DNA from: Candidatus Fonsibacter ubiquis
GTDB lineage: Bacteria > Pseudomonadota > Alphaproteobacteria > Pelagibacterales > Pelagibacteraceae
Length of the DNA: 64,000 bases
Assembly (NCBI RefSeq): GCF_002688585.1
Contig: NZ_CP024034.1
Coordinates: forward strand, 797,501 to 861,500
Direction: 5' to 3'
Below are positions 44,950 through 56,236 of this stretch, piece by piece (within the stretch, counting starts at the first letter, position 1; the number at the start of each line of letters is the position of its first letter). Below the pieces are notes generated by a model. The model did no database searches and was not told where the DNA came from. It saw only the letters and a list, made by a program, of their open reading frames with translations. Made by a program: the position numbers and the translations under genes.

Positions 44950-46333
44950 TTAAAATATAATTTTTAATTTTAGCTAAATTGTTCGGCATTACTTTATAAA
45001 ATTCTTTTTTTTTAATATTTTTACTTATCTCAATCGGTAGTTTAGGATTTTTTCTTAATATTTTATAAACAGTTTCTCCAAATTTTGCAGGATGGGCAGT
45101 TTCTAAACAAAATAAGTTTTCTGATTTTTTATCATTATTTAAGTAGTAGTTCTCTAAAGCCTTTAATCCAACTGAGGAATGAGGATCTAATATTTTGTTA
45201 TTATATTCGTATACTGATTTAATAGTTTTTTTCGTATTTTTTGCATTTATAGAATTTGAATAAAAAATATTTTTAATATTTTTTAAAATATTTTTATCAA
45301 CTTTATAAAAACCCTTACTATTAAGTTCCATCATTAATTTAGATATTTTTTTTGAATTATTATTATAATAAGAAGAAATTAGTCTTTCAAAATTACTTGC
45401 AACTTGTATATCCATGCTTGGGGAAATACTAAATCTTACTTTTGAGGGCTTATAAATTCCATTCATTAAAAATTTATGCAAAAGGTCGTTTTCATTTGTT
45501 GCGATAATTAATTTGGATATAGGCAGTCCCATCTTGTAAGCAATATAACCAGCGTAGATGTCGCCAAAGTTTCCTGTCGGCACTGAGAAAACACTTTTCT
45601 TATTTTTTTTAGATAATTGGAAGTGCGAATAAAAATAATAAACTATTTGAACGACAATTCTCGCCCAATTTATAGAATTAACTCCTGACATATTAATAGA
45701 TTGCCTAAAGCTGCGGTCATTAAACATTGATTTAACTAATCTCTGACAATCATCAAATGACCCTTTAACAGCAATATTAAAAACATTTTTAGAATTAACT
45801 GTAGTCATAATTTTTCTCTGAGTTACAGAAACTTTGCCTTTAGGATGTAAAACAAAAATTCTTAAATTTTTTTTATTTTTTACAGCATCTATAGCTGCGG
45901 CCCCAGTATCTCCTGATGTTGCAGTTACAAGATTAATTTTTTTTCTATTTTTTGAAAGAATGGTTTCGTACATATTACCTATAACTTGCATAGCAATATC
46001 CTTAAAAGCTAATGTAGGTCCATGATATAGTTCTATTAAATTAAATTTTTTTACTCTAGAAAATTTTACCACATTTTTGCTATCAAATTTTTTATAAGAG
46101 TTTTTTATGATTTTTTTTAACTCTTTTTTTGAAAAAGTATTATCTGTATAAATTTTGATAATTTCATAGGCTAAATTACTATAATTTAATTTAGAAAATT
46201 TTTTTAGAGTATCATTTGATAATCTAGGAATTACCCTGGGAATATACAATCCACCATCATGAGCAAGGCCATTTAAAAAAGTATCAATAAAATTATAAGT
46301 TTTTTTATTATCTCTTGTACTAATATATTTCAT
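44933..46333 (-). CDS. thrC: Threonine synthase
   Basis: ThrC converts O-phosphohomoserine to threonine with PLP. The 466-residue protein belongs to the long branch: DGGLYIP near the N-terminus, the PLP-lysine region GPTLAFKDIAMQ, TSGDTGAAAID, and VPTGNFGDIYAGY. It overlaps the end of SURF1 by 4 bases (ATGA) and so is the last gene of the surf1-ctaE-... run. Confidence 0.96.
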   Translation of the reverse strand: MKYISTRDNKKTYNFIDTFLNGLAHDGGLYIPRVIPRLSNDTLKKFSKLNYSNLAYEIIKIYTDNTFSKKELKKIIKNSYKKFDSKNVVKFSRVKKFNLIELYHGPTLAFKDIAMQVIGNMYETILSKNRKKINLVTATSGDTGAAAIDAVKNKKNLRIFVLHPKGKVSVTQRKIMTTVNSKNVFNIAVKGSFDDCQRLVKSMFNDRSFRQSINMSGVNSINWARIVVQIVYYFYSHFQLSKKNKKSVFSVPTGNFGDIYAGYIAYKMGLPISKLIIATNENDLLHKFLMNGIYKPSKVRFSISPSMDIQVASNFERLISSYYNNNSKKISKLMMELNSKGFYKVDKNILKNIKNIFYSNSINAKNTKKTIKSVYEYNNKILDPHSSVGLKALENYYLNNDKKSENLFCLETAHPAKFGETVYKILRKNPKLPIEISKNIKKKEFYKVMPNNLAKIKNYILTNRLH

Positions 46334-46983
46334 TGCGATCTTCTCTTATAATATAAAAAAAAAATTATAGTAAATAAGGCCAAGCCATACCAAGTTATAG
46401 CATATTGCAAATGATTATTTGTTATATGAATTTCATAATCGTTAGAAATAATATCTTTGTTATTTGGGGAGGTTTGAATAATTAATAAAGGATAAATATC
46501 CTTATTTAAGGTTTTTTTTAAATATTCAATATCGATTGAATAAACAAAGTCCTCGGTAAAACTGTTTTTTGGTGTGAATAAATTTACTGGTGTTATTTTT
46601 TTTGTGTATCCTTCAATAAGATCATCCTTAAATGAAGTATTTTTAATTAAATTAATATTTTTTTTTCTAACCCAGCCTTTGTCTATCAAAACTACAGAGG
46701 AATTATCAATATCATAGGGTACGATAACTTTAAAACCTATCTCCCCTTTTTTAAGTTGATATAAAAAAATTGCGGGATTTGATTTATTTTTTTTAAATTT
46801 AACTTTGGTATACTCTTTATTTATATCTTTATTAAAAGATGTAGAATTTTTTTTTAAATTTACTTCTAATTGAGAAATTAAATTTTTTTTTGAATTTAAT
46901 CTTAAAATTTGCCAAGTTCCCAATAAAAAAATTACTAATACGAAAAATATAAAAAAAATATCTAAAGATTTAATTTTAAACAA
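46330..46983 (-). CDS. surf1: SURF1-family cytochrome oxidase assembly protein
   Basis: SURF1 aids heme a insertion into oxidase subunit I. The 217-residue protein has the family layout: an N-terminal membrane helix (IFFIFFVLVIFLLGTWQIL), a periplasmic domain (VLIDKGWVRKK), and a C-terminal membrane helix (HLQYAITWYGLALFTIIFFLYY). GTWQ and NNHLQYAITWYGLA match the SURF1 hallmarks. It is directly downstream of ctaE. Confidence 0.92.
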   Translation of the reverse strand: MFKIKSLDIFFIFFVLVIFLLGTWQILRLNSKKNLISQLEVNLKKNSTSFNKDINKEYTKVKFKKNKSNPAIFLYQLKKGEIGFKVIVPYDIDNSSVVLIDKGWVRKKNINLIKNTSFKDDLIEGYTKKITPVNLFTPKNSFTEDFVYSIDIEYLKKTLNKDIYPLLIIQTSPNNKDIISNDYEIHITNNHLQYAITWYGLALFTIIFFLYYKRRSQ

Positions 46984-46992
46984 AAGTAACTA

Positions 46993-47787
46993 TTAGCTTC
47001 CCCAAATATATATTGAGGCAAATAAAAATAGCCAAACCACATCAACAAAGTGCCAATACCAAGCTGCAGCTTCAAATCCGAAATGATGATCAGGTTTATA
47101 ATGTCCAGCTTTTGCCCTAAAATAACAAACTGCTAGGAATATTGTGCCTACAAGCACGTGAAAGCCATGAAATCCCGTCGCCATATAAAAAGTTGCACCG
47201 TAAATTCCAGAACTTAATTTAAAGTCAGCAACAAAATATTCATAAGCCTGAAAAGAAGTAAAAATAAGTCCTAAAATTACAGTTAACAACAATCCATTCA
47301 ATAGTCCTTTTCTATCATTCTCTAGTAAAGAGTGATGCGCCCAAGTTACTGTGGTTCCTGATAAAAGTAATATTAAAGTATTAATTAATGGTATATGCCA
47401 AGGGTCTAAGGTCTTAATATCTTTTGGCGGCCAAACACCACCTATCACTGCATCGGGAAATAGACTGGAATCAAAATAAGCCCAAAACCAAGCAACAAAA
47501 AACATTACCTCTGAAATTATAAAGAGTGTCATGCCGTACCTGAGACCGATTTGAACCACCGGAGTATGATCGCCTTTATGTTCACCCTCAATGACCACAT
47601 CCCTAAACCACATAAACATACAATAAAGTGTTAGAGCCAATCCAATAAGAAGTAACCACAAAGATTTCGAGTGCATAAAATAAACGGCACCAATTGCTAA
47701 AACTAAAGCTGAAAAAGATATTGCTATGGGCCAAACACTTGGGTCCACCAAATGATAATCGTGACCTTTTTTATGAGTGTCTGACAT
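46993..47787 (-). CDS. ctaE: Cytochrome c oxidase subunit III
   Basis: A 264-residue seven-helix subunit of the aa3 oxidase. Family motifs include [41 protein letters not shown], and the end [24 protein letters not shown] lies in the fifth to sixth helix region. It starts at a TAATG junction with ctaG. Confidence 0.97.
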   Translation of the reverse strand: MSDTHKKGHDYHLVDPSVWPIAISFSALVLAIGAVYFMHSKSLWLLLIGLALTLYCMFMWFRDVVIEGEHKGDHTPVVQIGLRYGMTLFIISEVMFFVAWFWAYFDSSLFPDAVIGGVWPPKDIKTLDPWHIPLINTLILLLSGTTVTWAHHSLLENDRKGLLNGLLLTVILGLIFTSFQAYEYFVADFKLSSGIYGATFYMATGFHGFHVLVGTIFLAVCYFRAKAGHYKPDHHFGFEAAAWYWHFVDVVWLFLFASIYIWGS

Positions 47788-48335
47788 TAGTTATTTACCT
47801 TTTTATAATTAGCTACATCAAAAAAAGTATAAGACAAAGTGATATCTTTGATTTCTTTTGAGGATAAATCTTCAACTATTTTGGGATCAATAAAATATGC
47901 CATAACAAAATCCATCGATTCTTTTGGTTTTAAAGTTTGTTGTTCAAAACAGAAACAACTAATTTTATTAAAATACTTACCAGCACTATCTGGCACAACA
48001 TTAAAAGTGGAAACTGCAGTCGAAGTTTCATTGCCTAAATTTTTAACAGTAAATTTAATCGTAGAAACTTGTCCTACCTTAATATTTTCTTTATTTTTTT
48101 CTGCTTTAAACTCCCAAAACAAACCCTTAGATACATTAGTATCAAAACGAGTAACGATATTATGATCAATAACAACATTTGGAGCTTGTTTAGAAGTCTT
48201 TGGAGTACCTCCAAATCCAGTGACCTTACAAAATAATTCATAAAGAGGAACTGAAGCATAAGAGAGACCAAGCATTATAAAAAATATAAGAACTAAATAA
48301 ATCGGGTTTATATTATTTTTAACTTTTTCACTCAT
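47787..48335 (-). CDS. ctaG: Cytochrome c oxidase assembly protein CtaG/Cox11
   Basis: Cox11 delivers copper to CuB of subunit I. The 182-residue protein has an N-terminal membrane helix, [16 protein letters not shown] with C36, and the copper-binding C127-F-C129 pair in [12 protein letters not shown]. The order ctaB, small protein, ctaG, ctaE follows other alphaproteobacteria. Its ATG overlaps the stop of the 33-residue gene (ATGA). Confidence 0.96.
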   Translation of the reverse strand: MSEKVKNNINPIYLVLIFFIMLGLSYASVPLYELFCKVTGFGGTPKTSKQAPNVVIDHNIVTRFDTNVSKGLFWEFKAEKNKENIKVGQVSTIKFTVKNLGNETSTAVSTFNVVPDSAGKYFNKISCFCFEQQTLKPKESMDFVMAYFIDPKIVEDLSSKEIKDITLSYTFFDVANYKKVNN

Positions 48336-48433
48336 AAAGGTCTAGTATAAATTCCCATGTTATAAACTGAAAAAACAAAAAAGAAGATTACTAGTAATAT
48401 TAATATAACAGCAGTAATATAATTTTTTTTCAT
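48332..48433 (-). CDS. CoxF-like 33-residue membrane peptide between ctaB and ctaG
   Basis: A short frame codes for 33 residues: a basic start (MKKNY), one hydrophobic helix of about 18 residues (ITAVILILLVIFFFVFSV) and the tail [10 protein letters not shown]. Its ATG fuses with the ctaB stop (TAATG) and its TGA overlaps the ctaG start (ATGA), so it fills the 97-base gap between those genes exactly. Small CoxF-type proteins in rhizobia and relatives occupy the same place and end in a similar ...RPM/L tail. I infer a role in oxidase assembly or stability. Confidence 0.75.
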   Translation of the reverse strand: MKKNYITAVILILLVIFFFVFSVYNMGIYTRPL

Positions 48434-49350
48434 TAAAAAATTTTAAAAAAACTTTCAATTAATAATAAACTGAAAATTAAAAATAAGTATAGAATAGAAA
48501 ATGCAAATATTTTTTTTGAGTATTTCTCTTCATTTATCTTATTTTTAGCTTTTAATAATTGATAAGTTAAAAAAATATAAGTTAGTCCTAAAATCAAGGC
48601 TGGAATTAAATAAATCAAACCGGCAAAATTAAAATAAAATGGAAGTATTGTGATCGGAAATAATATTAATGCATAAATAAAAATATTTTTCTTTGTAAAC
48701 TCTACTCCGGATACAACTGGAAGCATTGGAATATCAGCTTTTTTATAGTCATCCGATTTATAAAGAGACAAAGACCAAAAATGAGATGGTGTCCAAAAAA
48801 ATATAATTAAAAATAAAACTATAGGTTCGATTGACAAACTATTATTTGAAATAGTCCAACCGATAACCGGGGGGAATGCTCCTGCTGCCCCACCTATCAC
48901 AATATTTTGAACGCTTCTTCTTTTTAACCAAATTGTATAAACAAAAATATAAAAGCCGATAGTTAGAGCTAAGATTGAAGCAGATAAAATATTTGAAACA
49001 AAATATAAGCCGATAACAGATACTAAAGTTAAAAAAATTCCAAAATACAATGCTTGGTTATTTGAAATTTTACCAAGAGGAATTGGCCTTAAACATGTTC
49101 GTGACATTATTGCGTCTATTTCTGAGTCATACCACATATTTAATGCTCCAGCTGCGCCGGCTCCAGCTGCAACAAAAAATAAAGCTAAGACAGAACTTAC
49201 AAAATCAATTTGGTTTTTTGAAATAACTAAACCAACGAGAGCAGTAAATACTACAAGAGACATGACTCTTGGCTTCATTAAATTGTAAAAATTTTTAACT
49301 AGTAAAATATTTTTACTTTTGTGATAGTTGATAGAAGCTGTTTTGTACAT
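48433..49350 (-). CDS. ctaB: Protoheme IX farnesyltransferase
   Basis: CtaB (Cox10) makes heme O from heme B and farnesyl diphosphate, the precursor of the heme A of the oxidase. The 305-residue UbiA-fold membrane protein has NMWYDSEIDAIMSRT and RPIPLGKIS in the first Asp loop and SDDYKKADIPMLPVV in the second. It follows ctaD by 8 bases. Confidence 0.96.
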   Translation of the reverse strand: MYKTASINYHKSKNILLVKNFYNLMKPRVMSLVVFTALVGLVISKNQIDFVSSVLALFFVAAGAGAAGALNMWYDSEIDAIMSRTCLRPIPLGKISNNQALYFGIFLTLVSVIGLYFVSNILSASILALTIGFYIFVYTIWLKRRSVQNIVIGGAAGAFPPVIGWTISNNSLSIEPIVLFLIIFFWTPSHFWSLSLYKSDDYKKADIPMLPVVSGVEFTKKNIFIYALILFPITILPFYFNFAGLIYLIPALILGLTYIFLTYQLLKAKNKINEEKYSKKIFAFSILYLFLIFSLLLIESFFKIF

Positions 49351-49358
49351 TTGTTTAA

Positions 49359-50957
<1,599 letters not shown>

Positions 50958-51791
50958 TTATTTTTTTTCCTTAATTAAATTTTTCACAACAAGATTATTC
51001 TCAGGATATTTTGCAAACTTAATTTTAGCTTCTTTTAACCATTCAGTATATTGTTTGTCAGAAACCACTCTTACAGTGATTGGCATGAATGCATGTCTAG
51101 ATCCACATAACTCTGAACATTGACCATAATACACTCCTTCTTTTTCAGCTTTAAACCAAGTTTCATTAATTCTTCCCGGAACGGCATCTCTTTTAACCCC
51201 AAAGGATGGAACTGCCCAAGCATGCAATACATCATTTGCGGTTATTAAAACTTTAACGACTTTATTAACCGGAACAACTACATGGTTGTCAGTTTCAAGA
51301 AGTCTTGGTTGATTGGGTTTTAAATTTTTTGTCTCAATCATGTTCGCATCAAATGCAATATTTTGGTCTGGGTATTCATATCCCCAATACCATTGGTAGC
51401 CTATAGCTTTAATAGTTACATCGGCTTTAGGTATAATATCTTGTTTATACAATAATCTGAATGATGGAATTGCAATCACTATTAAAATTAAACAAGGGAT
51501 AACTGTCCACATAACTTCTATAAAAGTATTGTGAGAAGTTTTTGAAGGTATTGGATTTTTTGAAGCTCTAAATTTAAAAATAGAGTAGAGTAATAAAAAA
51601 AGTACAAAAACTGATATTGCAACTATTATTGGCAGCAATATACGATCATGAAGATGAACGATATCGTTCATAACAGTGGTTACTGACTCGTTAAAACCCA
51701 TTTGCCAATTAACGCTGGCAAAGGAAGAGCTTGCTGAACTAAAAAACATAAAAAAAACAAAAAACTTATAAATTAATTTTTTTATCATCAA
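50958..51791 (-). CDS. ctaC: Cytochrome c oxidase subunit II
   Basis: The 277-residue subunit accepts electrons from cytochrome c through CuA. It has an N-terminal signal (FFVFFMFFSSASSSFA), two membrane helices, an aromatic stretch GYQWYWGYEY and CuA ligands H190, C225, C229, H233 and M236 (CSELCGSRHAFM). It is the first gene of the long cta run, so its promoter lies in the 85 bases shared with tldD. Confidence 0.97.
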   Translation of the reverse strand: MMIKKLIYKFFVFFMFFSSASSSFASVNWQMGFNESVTTVMNDIVHLHDRILLPIIVAISVFVLFLLLYSIFKFRASKNPIPSKTSHNTFIEVMWTVIPCLILIVIAIPSFRLLYKQDIIPKADVTIKAIGYQWYWGYEYPDQNIAFDANMIETKNLKPNQPRLLETDNHVVVPVNKVVKVLITANDVLHAWAVPSFGVKRDAVPGRINETWFKAEKEGVYYGQCSELCGSRHAFMPITVRVVSDKQYTEWLKEAKIKFAKYPENNLVVKNLIKEKK

Positions 51792-51809
51792 TAAAAGATA
51801 TGCTATGTA

Positions 51810-51831
51810 AATATAGTTATTTAGCTATATT
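51810..51831. promoter_or_regulatory. Inverted repeat in the ctaC-tldD divergent region
   Basis: AATATAG (51810-51816) and CTATATT (51825-51831) form a perfect 7-base dyad with an 8-base spacer. It lies 19 bases upstream of ctaC and 45 bases upstream of tldD. It may be an operator, but AT-rich dyads arise easily by chance here. Confidence 0.2.
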
Positions 51832-51876
51832 AATAACACAAATATATACAAAAAATTTGCGACAATTTATCTAAAA

Positions 51877-53304
51877 ATGCATTCAAATTTAAATGAATTT
51901 TTTTCAAAGGAAAATTCAATTTCAAGAAAGTCAGCAGAAACAATAGTTAATAATACTCTTTTTAAGTGTGATGATGGTGAATTGTTTCTAGAATCTACTG
52001 TTTCGGAGTCATTATTATTAGATGATGGAAAAATCAAAAATACTAGTTATGATTCTAGCAAAGGTTATGGCTTAAGGTCAGTTAATAATGATGTCACTAC
52101 TTACTCCCACTCAAATGAATTAACGGAGGAGTCTCTAAAACAATCTGCAAAAATAATTATAGATGCGAATAAAAATTATTCTGGAAAAATAAATTTAGGA
52201 CCAAAAAAAAATAATAAATATCTTTATACCGATGTTAATCCAATTGAAGCAAAAAATTTTTCAGAAAAAATAGAGTTATTAAATAAAATTGATAAGTATT
52301 TAAGAAATAAAAGTCCATATGTTAAACAAGTTTCAAGTTCAATATTTTCTGAATATCAACAAATAGAAATTATTAGACCTGATAATCAAAGTTACTCTGA
52401 TAAAAGACCTTTGGTTAGATTTAATGTTTCAGTGGTTGCTGAAAAAAACGGAAGAAAAGAAACTGGAAGTTATGGAACGGGCGGTAGAAAAATATTAGAC
52501 GAATATATTACTGAATTAAATTGGAAAAAAGTTTGTGACATTGCATTAAAACAAGCATTGATTAACCTTGAAAGTATTGCTGCCCCTGCTGGAGAAATGA
52601 AGGTAGTTTTGGGACCTGGCTGGCCTGGAATACTTCTTCATGAGGCAATCGGACATGGCCTAGAAGGAGATTTTAACAGAAAAAAAACTTCTGCATTTTC
52701 AAATTTGATGGGACAAAAAATAGCTGATGAGCAAGTAACAGTGGTGGATGATGGAACGATTGAAAATAGAAGAGGATCAATTACTATTGATGATGAAGGT
52801 ACTCCAGCTAATAAAACTGTTCTAATTGAGAAAGGAATATTAAAAAATTATATACAAGACAGATTGAACGCAAGATTGATGAATGTCCAACCCACAGGCA
52901 ATGGTAGAAGAGAAAGTTTTGAGCACATGCCAATGCCTCGTATGACTAATACATATATGCTTTCAGGAAAATATCACCCCGATGAAATAATTAAATCAGT
53001 AGATAATGGAATTTATGCAGTTGCTTTTGGCGGTGGGCAAGTAGATATCACAAATGGCAAATTTGTTTTCTCTTGCACTGAAGCTTACGAAATTAAGAAT
53101 GGAAAAATTCAAAGACCATTAAAAGGTGCAACACTCATTGGCAATGGCCCCGATGTTCTAACAAAGGTTAAAATGGTCGGCAATGATATGGAATTAGATG
53201 CTGGAGTTGGAACTTGTGGAAAAAATGGACAGTGGGTACCGGTTGGTGTCGGTCAGCCAACAATTTTAATTGACGGCATTACTGTAGGCGGAACTCAAAA
53301 TTAA
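51877..53304 (+). CDS. tldD: Metalloprotease TldD
   Basis: TldD is the metal-bearing half of the TldD/TldE protease, known to trim modified peptides such as microcins. The 475-residue protein has the metal motif H255-E-A-I-G-H260 (ILLHEAIGHGLEGDF) and GRRESFEHMPMPRMTNT. The partner gene pmbA is 1.6 kb downstream. It is divergent from ctaC and its stop overlaps that of rsmE by 4 bases. Confidence 0.95.
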   Translation: MHSNLNEFFSKENSISRKSAETIVNNTLFKCDDGELFLESTVSESLLLDDGKIKNTSYDSSKGYGLRSVNNDVTTYSHSNELTEESLKQSAKIIIDANKNYSGKINLGPKKNNKYLYTDVNPIEAKNFSEKIELLNKIDKYLRNKSPYVKQVSSSIFSEYQQIEIIRPDNQSYSDKRPLVRFNVSVVAEKNGRKETGSYGTGGRKILDEYITELNWKKVCDIALKQALINLESIAAPAGEMKVVLGPGWPGILLHEAIGHGLEGDFNRKKTSAFSNLMGQKIADEQVTVVDDGTIENRRGSITIDDEGTPANKTVLIEKGILKNYIQDRLNARLMNVQPTGNGRRESFEHMPMPRMTNTYMLSGKYHPDEIIKSVDNGIYAVAFGGGQVDITNGKFVFSCTEAYEIKNGKIQRPLKGATLIGNGPDVLTKVKMVGNDMELDAGVGTCGKNGQWVPVGVGQPTILIDGITVGGTQN

Positions 53305-54020
53305 TTAATCTCAGAGTTTAACAAAGTAAGACCTACAACGGCAGCGGTTTCTGACCTTAAAATATTCTGTCCTAATGAGAAAGGAATGCAATTTTTCATA
53401 CTATTTAATATTTCTCTTTCTTTTAATGAGAAATCACCCTCTGGACCTATTAATAAATAAAACTCATGACTTTTATTATTTTTAACTTCTTCGCTTATTT
53501 TTTTATTTGATGAATTAGTATCTGCAAAAAAAATTATAGAATTCTTGTTAATAAATTTAAGTTTTTTTTCTAGTTTCTGAACTTCATAAATATTTGGCAA
53601 ATACAACTGATTGGACTGTTCACAAGACTCCTTTATGATTTTTTTTGCCCGTTTAATATTTAAATTTTTTACAACAGATTTTTCTGAAATTATAGGTATA
53701 AAACTATTAACTCCTATTTCAGTGCATTTTTGAATTAAATAATCTAGTTTTGAACTTTTAATTAATGAAAATATTAAAGATATTTTACTTGGTTTATTTA
53801 TATTTTCAATTTTTGAAATTAATTTTACTTTTACATTTTTTTTATCAAAACTAATAATTTCTGCTTTAAATTCTCCGTCCTTAGAATTAAATATAAAAAG
53901 ATTATCCCCTTCCCCAAGTCGCATTACATTTATCAAATAATGGGCATCCTCCCTTTCTAAAATTAAATTTGAGTCTAGATCTAATTTTTTATCTAAATAA
54001 ATTCTTACTTTTAAAGACAT
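53301..54020 (-). CDS. rsmE: 16S rRNA (uracil(1498)-N3)-methyltransferase
   Basis: A 239-residue SPOUT methyltransferase. The N-terminal PUA-like part has the EDAHYLINVMRLGEGD segment, and the SAM knot includes FYLLIGPEGDFSLKE and SLGQNILRSETAAV. It is alone on its strand, convergent with tldD and divergent from ubiA. Confidence 0.93.
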   Translation of the reverse strand: MSLKVRIYLDKKLDLDSNLILEREDAHYLINVMRLGEGDNLFIFNSKDGEFKAEIISFDKKNVKVKLISKIENINKPSKISLIFSLIKSSKLDYLIQKCTEIGVNSFIPIISEKSVVKNLNIKRAKKIIKESCEQSNQLYLPNIYEVQKLEKKLKFINKNSIIFFADTNSSNKKISEEVKNNKSHEFYLLIGPEGDFSLKEREILNSMKNCIPFSLGQNILRSETAAVVGLTLLNSEIN

Positions 54021-54057
54021 AACTGTTATTGTAACTAAATTATCTAATTTTTACAAA

Positions 54058-54924
54058 ATGTACCAATTTTTTAGCCTACTAAGACTTAATAAACCAATTG
54101 GAATTTTTTTATTATTCTGGCCGTGCGCATGGAGTTTAACGATGGCTCAATGGTTTGTTGTTAACAATTATCTATTTATTAAATACCTAATTCTTTTTTT
54201 TATTGGATCTATAATTATGAGAAGTGCTGGCTGCGTCTATAATGATATAGTTGATAAAAAAATAGATTTTAGAGTTCAAAGAACAAAAAAACGTTTAATA
54301 GCTTCGGGAAAAATATCAGTTACAACTGCTTGGTTAAGTATTTCATTTCTTATTATACCTGCGTTAATAATATTATTTCAGTTCAATAACTTTTCGAAAA
54401 TATTAGGCCTATCTTCTGGTTTGCTAATTATCACTTATCCTTTTATGAAAAGAATAACATTTTGGCCTCAATTATTTCTTGGGTTTACTTTTAATTGGGG
54501 TGTATTACTTGGTTGGTCAGTATTTTTTGAAAATATAACTTTAGAAACTATAATCCTTTACATGACAGGAGTTTTTTGGACTTTAGGATATGACACGATT
54601 TATGCATTACAAGACAAAGTCGACGATTTGAAAATAAAAGTTAAATCTACAGCAATCAAATTTAGACATGATATAAAAAATTTTTTATTTTTTTGTTATA
54701 TTTCATCAATAACTCTTCTTGTTGCCTTAGGATTTTTGACAGGAAGATCTTTTATATATTTCATATTAATTGCATTTGCTGCATTACATTTAGCATTTCA
54801 AGTTATAATAATTCAAAAAATAAAATCTAATAATAAAGATAAAATTCAAAAAGTTTTTAATAGTAATAATTCATTTGGACTTTTAATATTTTTAATTTTT
54901 TTTTTAGAAATCTATTATGGTTAA
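54058..54924 (+). CDS. ubiA: 4-hydroxybenzoate polyprenyltransferase
   Basis: UbiA attaches the polyprenyl chain to 4-hydroxybenzoate in ubiquinone synthesis. The 288-residue membrane protein has NDIVDKKIDFRVQRTKKRLIASG (first Asp motif), and YALQDKVDDLKIKVKSTAIKF (second). It overlaps pmbA by 8 bases. Ubiquinone is the substrate for the bc1 complex encoded nearby. Confidence 0.95.
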   Translation: MYQFFSLLRLNKPIGIFLLFWPCAWSLTMAQWFVVNNYLFIKYLILFFIGSIIMRSAGCVYNDIVDKKIDFRVQRTKKRLIASGKISVTTAWLSISFLIIPALIILFQFNNFSKILGLSSGLLIITYPFMKRITFWPQLFLGFTFNWGVLLGWSVFFENITLETIILYMTGVFWTLGYDTIYALQDKVDDLKIKVKSTAIKFRHDIKNFLFFCYISSITLLVALGFLTGRSFIYFILIAFAALHLAFQVIIIQKIKSNNKDKIQKVFNSNNSFGLLIFLIFFLEIYYG

Positions 54925-56236
54925 AGATGATTTTTTCTTAAATAATCTTGGTGAATATTGTATTGACGAATTAAAGAAAATTGGGTCAACAAGTTCAGAA
55001 GTTATTGTAGCTCATTCAATCTCTGATGATATGCTGCAAAGAAATGGAAAGATTGAAGAAGTTACAAGATCTGAAGATATTAGCATCGGCTTAACTGCAT
55101 ATATAGGTAAAAAAAAATCCTCTACCTCGATTTCTAATTTAACAAAAAATAATATTAAACAGGCTATTGTTAGATGTTATGAAATGGCAAAAAATACTCC
55201 TGAAGACAAATATTGCGGTTTACCAGAAAGCTGTAATACTGAAAAAAATCAAGTTGATTTAAATTTATTTGATAATTCAACAATCTCTTTTGAAACTAAA
55301 AAAGATTATATTTCTCAATGCGAAGCAGAAGCATTGGCTCAAAAAAAAATAGTTAATTCCAATGGAGTATCTTTTACCGAGGCAAAATCAAATTTTGTAT
55401 TGAAAAATTCAAATGGCTTTTCTAATGGGCAAAAATCATCGATCTTTAGTATTTCATGCGATGTTGTTGCTAAAGAAAAGGAAAGCATGGAAAGAGACTA
55501 TGAATATTCATCAAAAAGATTTTTTTGTGATTTAATGAAACCGAGATTAATTGGAAAAATAGCAGCTGAAAGAGCGGCTGCTAGGTTAAGTCCAAAAAAA
55601 ATAGACTCATTTAACGGTCCTGCAGTGTTTGAACCAAGAGTAGCATCAAGCTTTTTATCTCATTTAATATCGTCTATTTCTGGACACAATTTAGCTAGAA
55701 AAGTGAGTTTTATTAATGGAGATATTGGAGAAATTTTGTTTAAAGAAAATATTAATGTTATTGACGATCCCTTAATAAAAAAAGGACTAGGATCAAGAAA
55801 CTTTGACTCCGAAGGTGTGATTTGTGAAAAATTAGAACTTATTAAAAAAGGTAGACTAAACGAAATTATTTTAGACTGCTATTCCAGTAGAATGTTAAAT
55901 AAAAAGTCTAACGGAAGATGTGGTGGTACTACAAATTGTTATTTCGAAAATGGAAAGTTAACAAAAAAAGATTTAATAAAAGATATTCAAAAAGGAGTTT
56001 ATATTACAGAATTATTTGGCTCAGGATTTAACAGTGTAACCGGAGATTTTAGCAAAGGAGGTTCCGGTTTCTTAATTGAAAATGGAGAAATAACTTATCC
56101 AATTAGCGAAATAACAGTTGCTGGGAATATTAAAAATATGTTCAGAGAAATTGAACTTGCTAATGACTTAGAGTTTAGATCCCGAATAAATTCTCCAACA
56201 ATTAGAATTAATAATATAAGTATAGCAGGCAAGTAA
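54917..56236 (+). CDS. pmbA: TldE/PmbA-type metalloprotease subunit
   Basis: A 439-residue TldE homologue, the partner of TldD without a metal motif of its own. It has the SSEVIVAHSISDDMLQRNGKIEEVTRSE start, RMLNKKSNGRCGG and the C-terminal GSGFLIENGEITYPISEITVAGN. It lies between ubiA (8-base overlap) and msbA (no gap). Confidence 0.93.
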   Translation: MVKDDFFLNNLGEYCIDELKKIGSTSSEVIVAHSISDDMLQRNGKIEEVTRSEDISIGLTAYIGKKKSSTSISNLTKNNIKQAIVRCYEMAKNTPEDKYCGLPESCNTEKNQVDLNLFDNSTISFETKKDYISQCEAEALAQKKIVNSNGVSFTEAKSNFVLKNSNGFSNGQKSSIFSISCDVVAKEKESMERDYEYSSKRFFCDLMKPRLIGKIAAERAAARLSPKKIDSFNGPAVFEPRVASSFLSHLISSISGHNLARKVSFINGDIGEILFKENINVIDDPLIKKGLGSRNFDSEGVICEKLELIKKGRLNEIILDCYSSRMLNKKSNGRCGGTTNCYFENGKLTKKDLIKDIQKGVYITELFGSGFNSVTGDFSKGGSGFLIENGEITYPISEITVAGNIKNMFREIELANDLEFRSRINSPTIRINNISIAGK

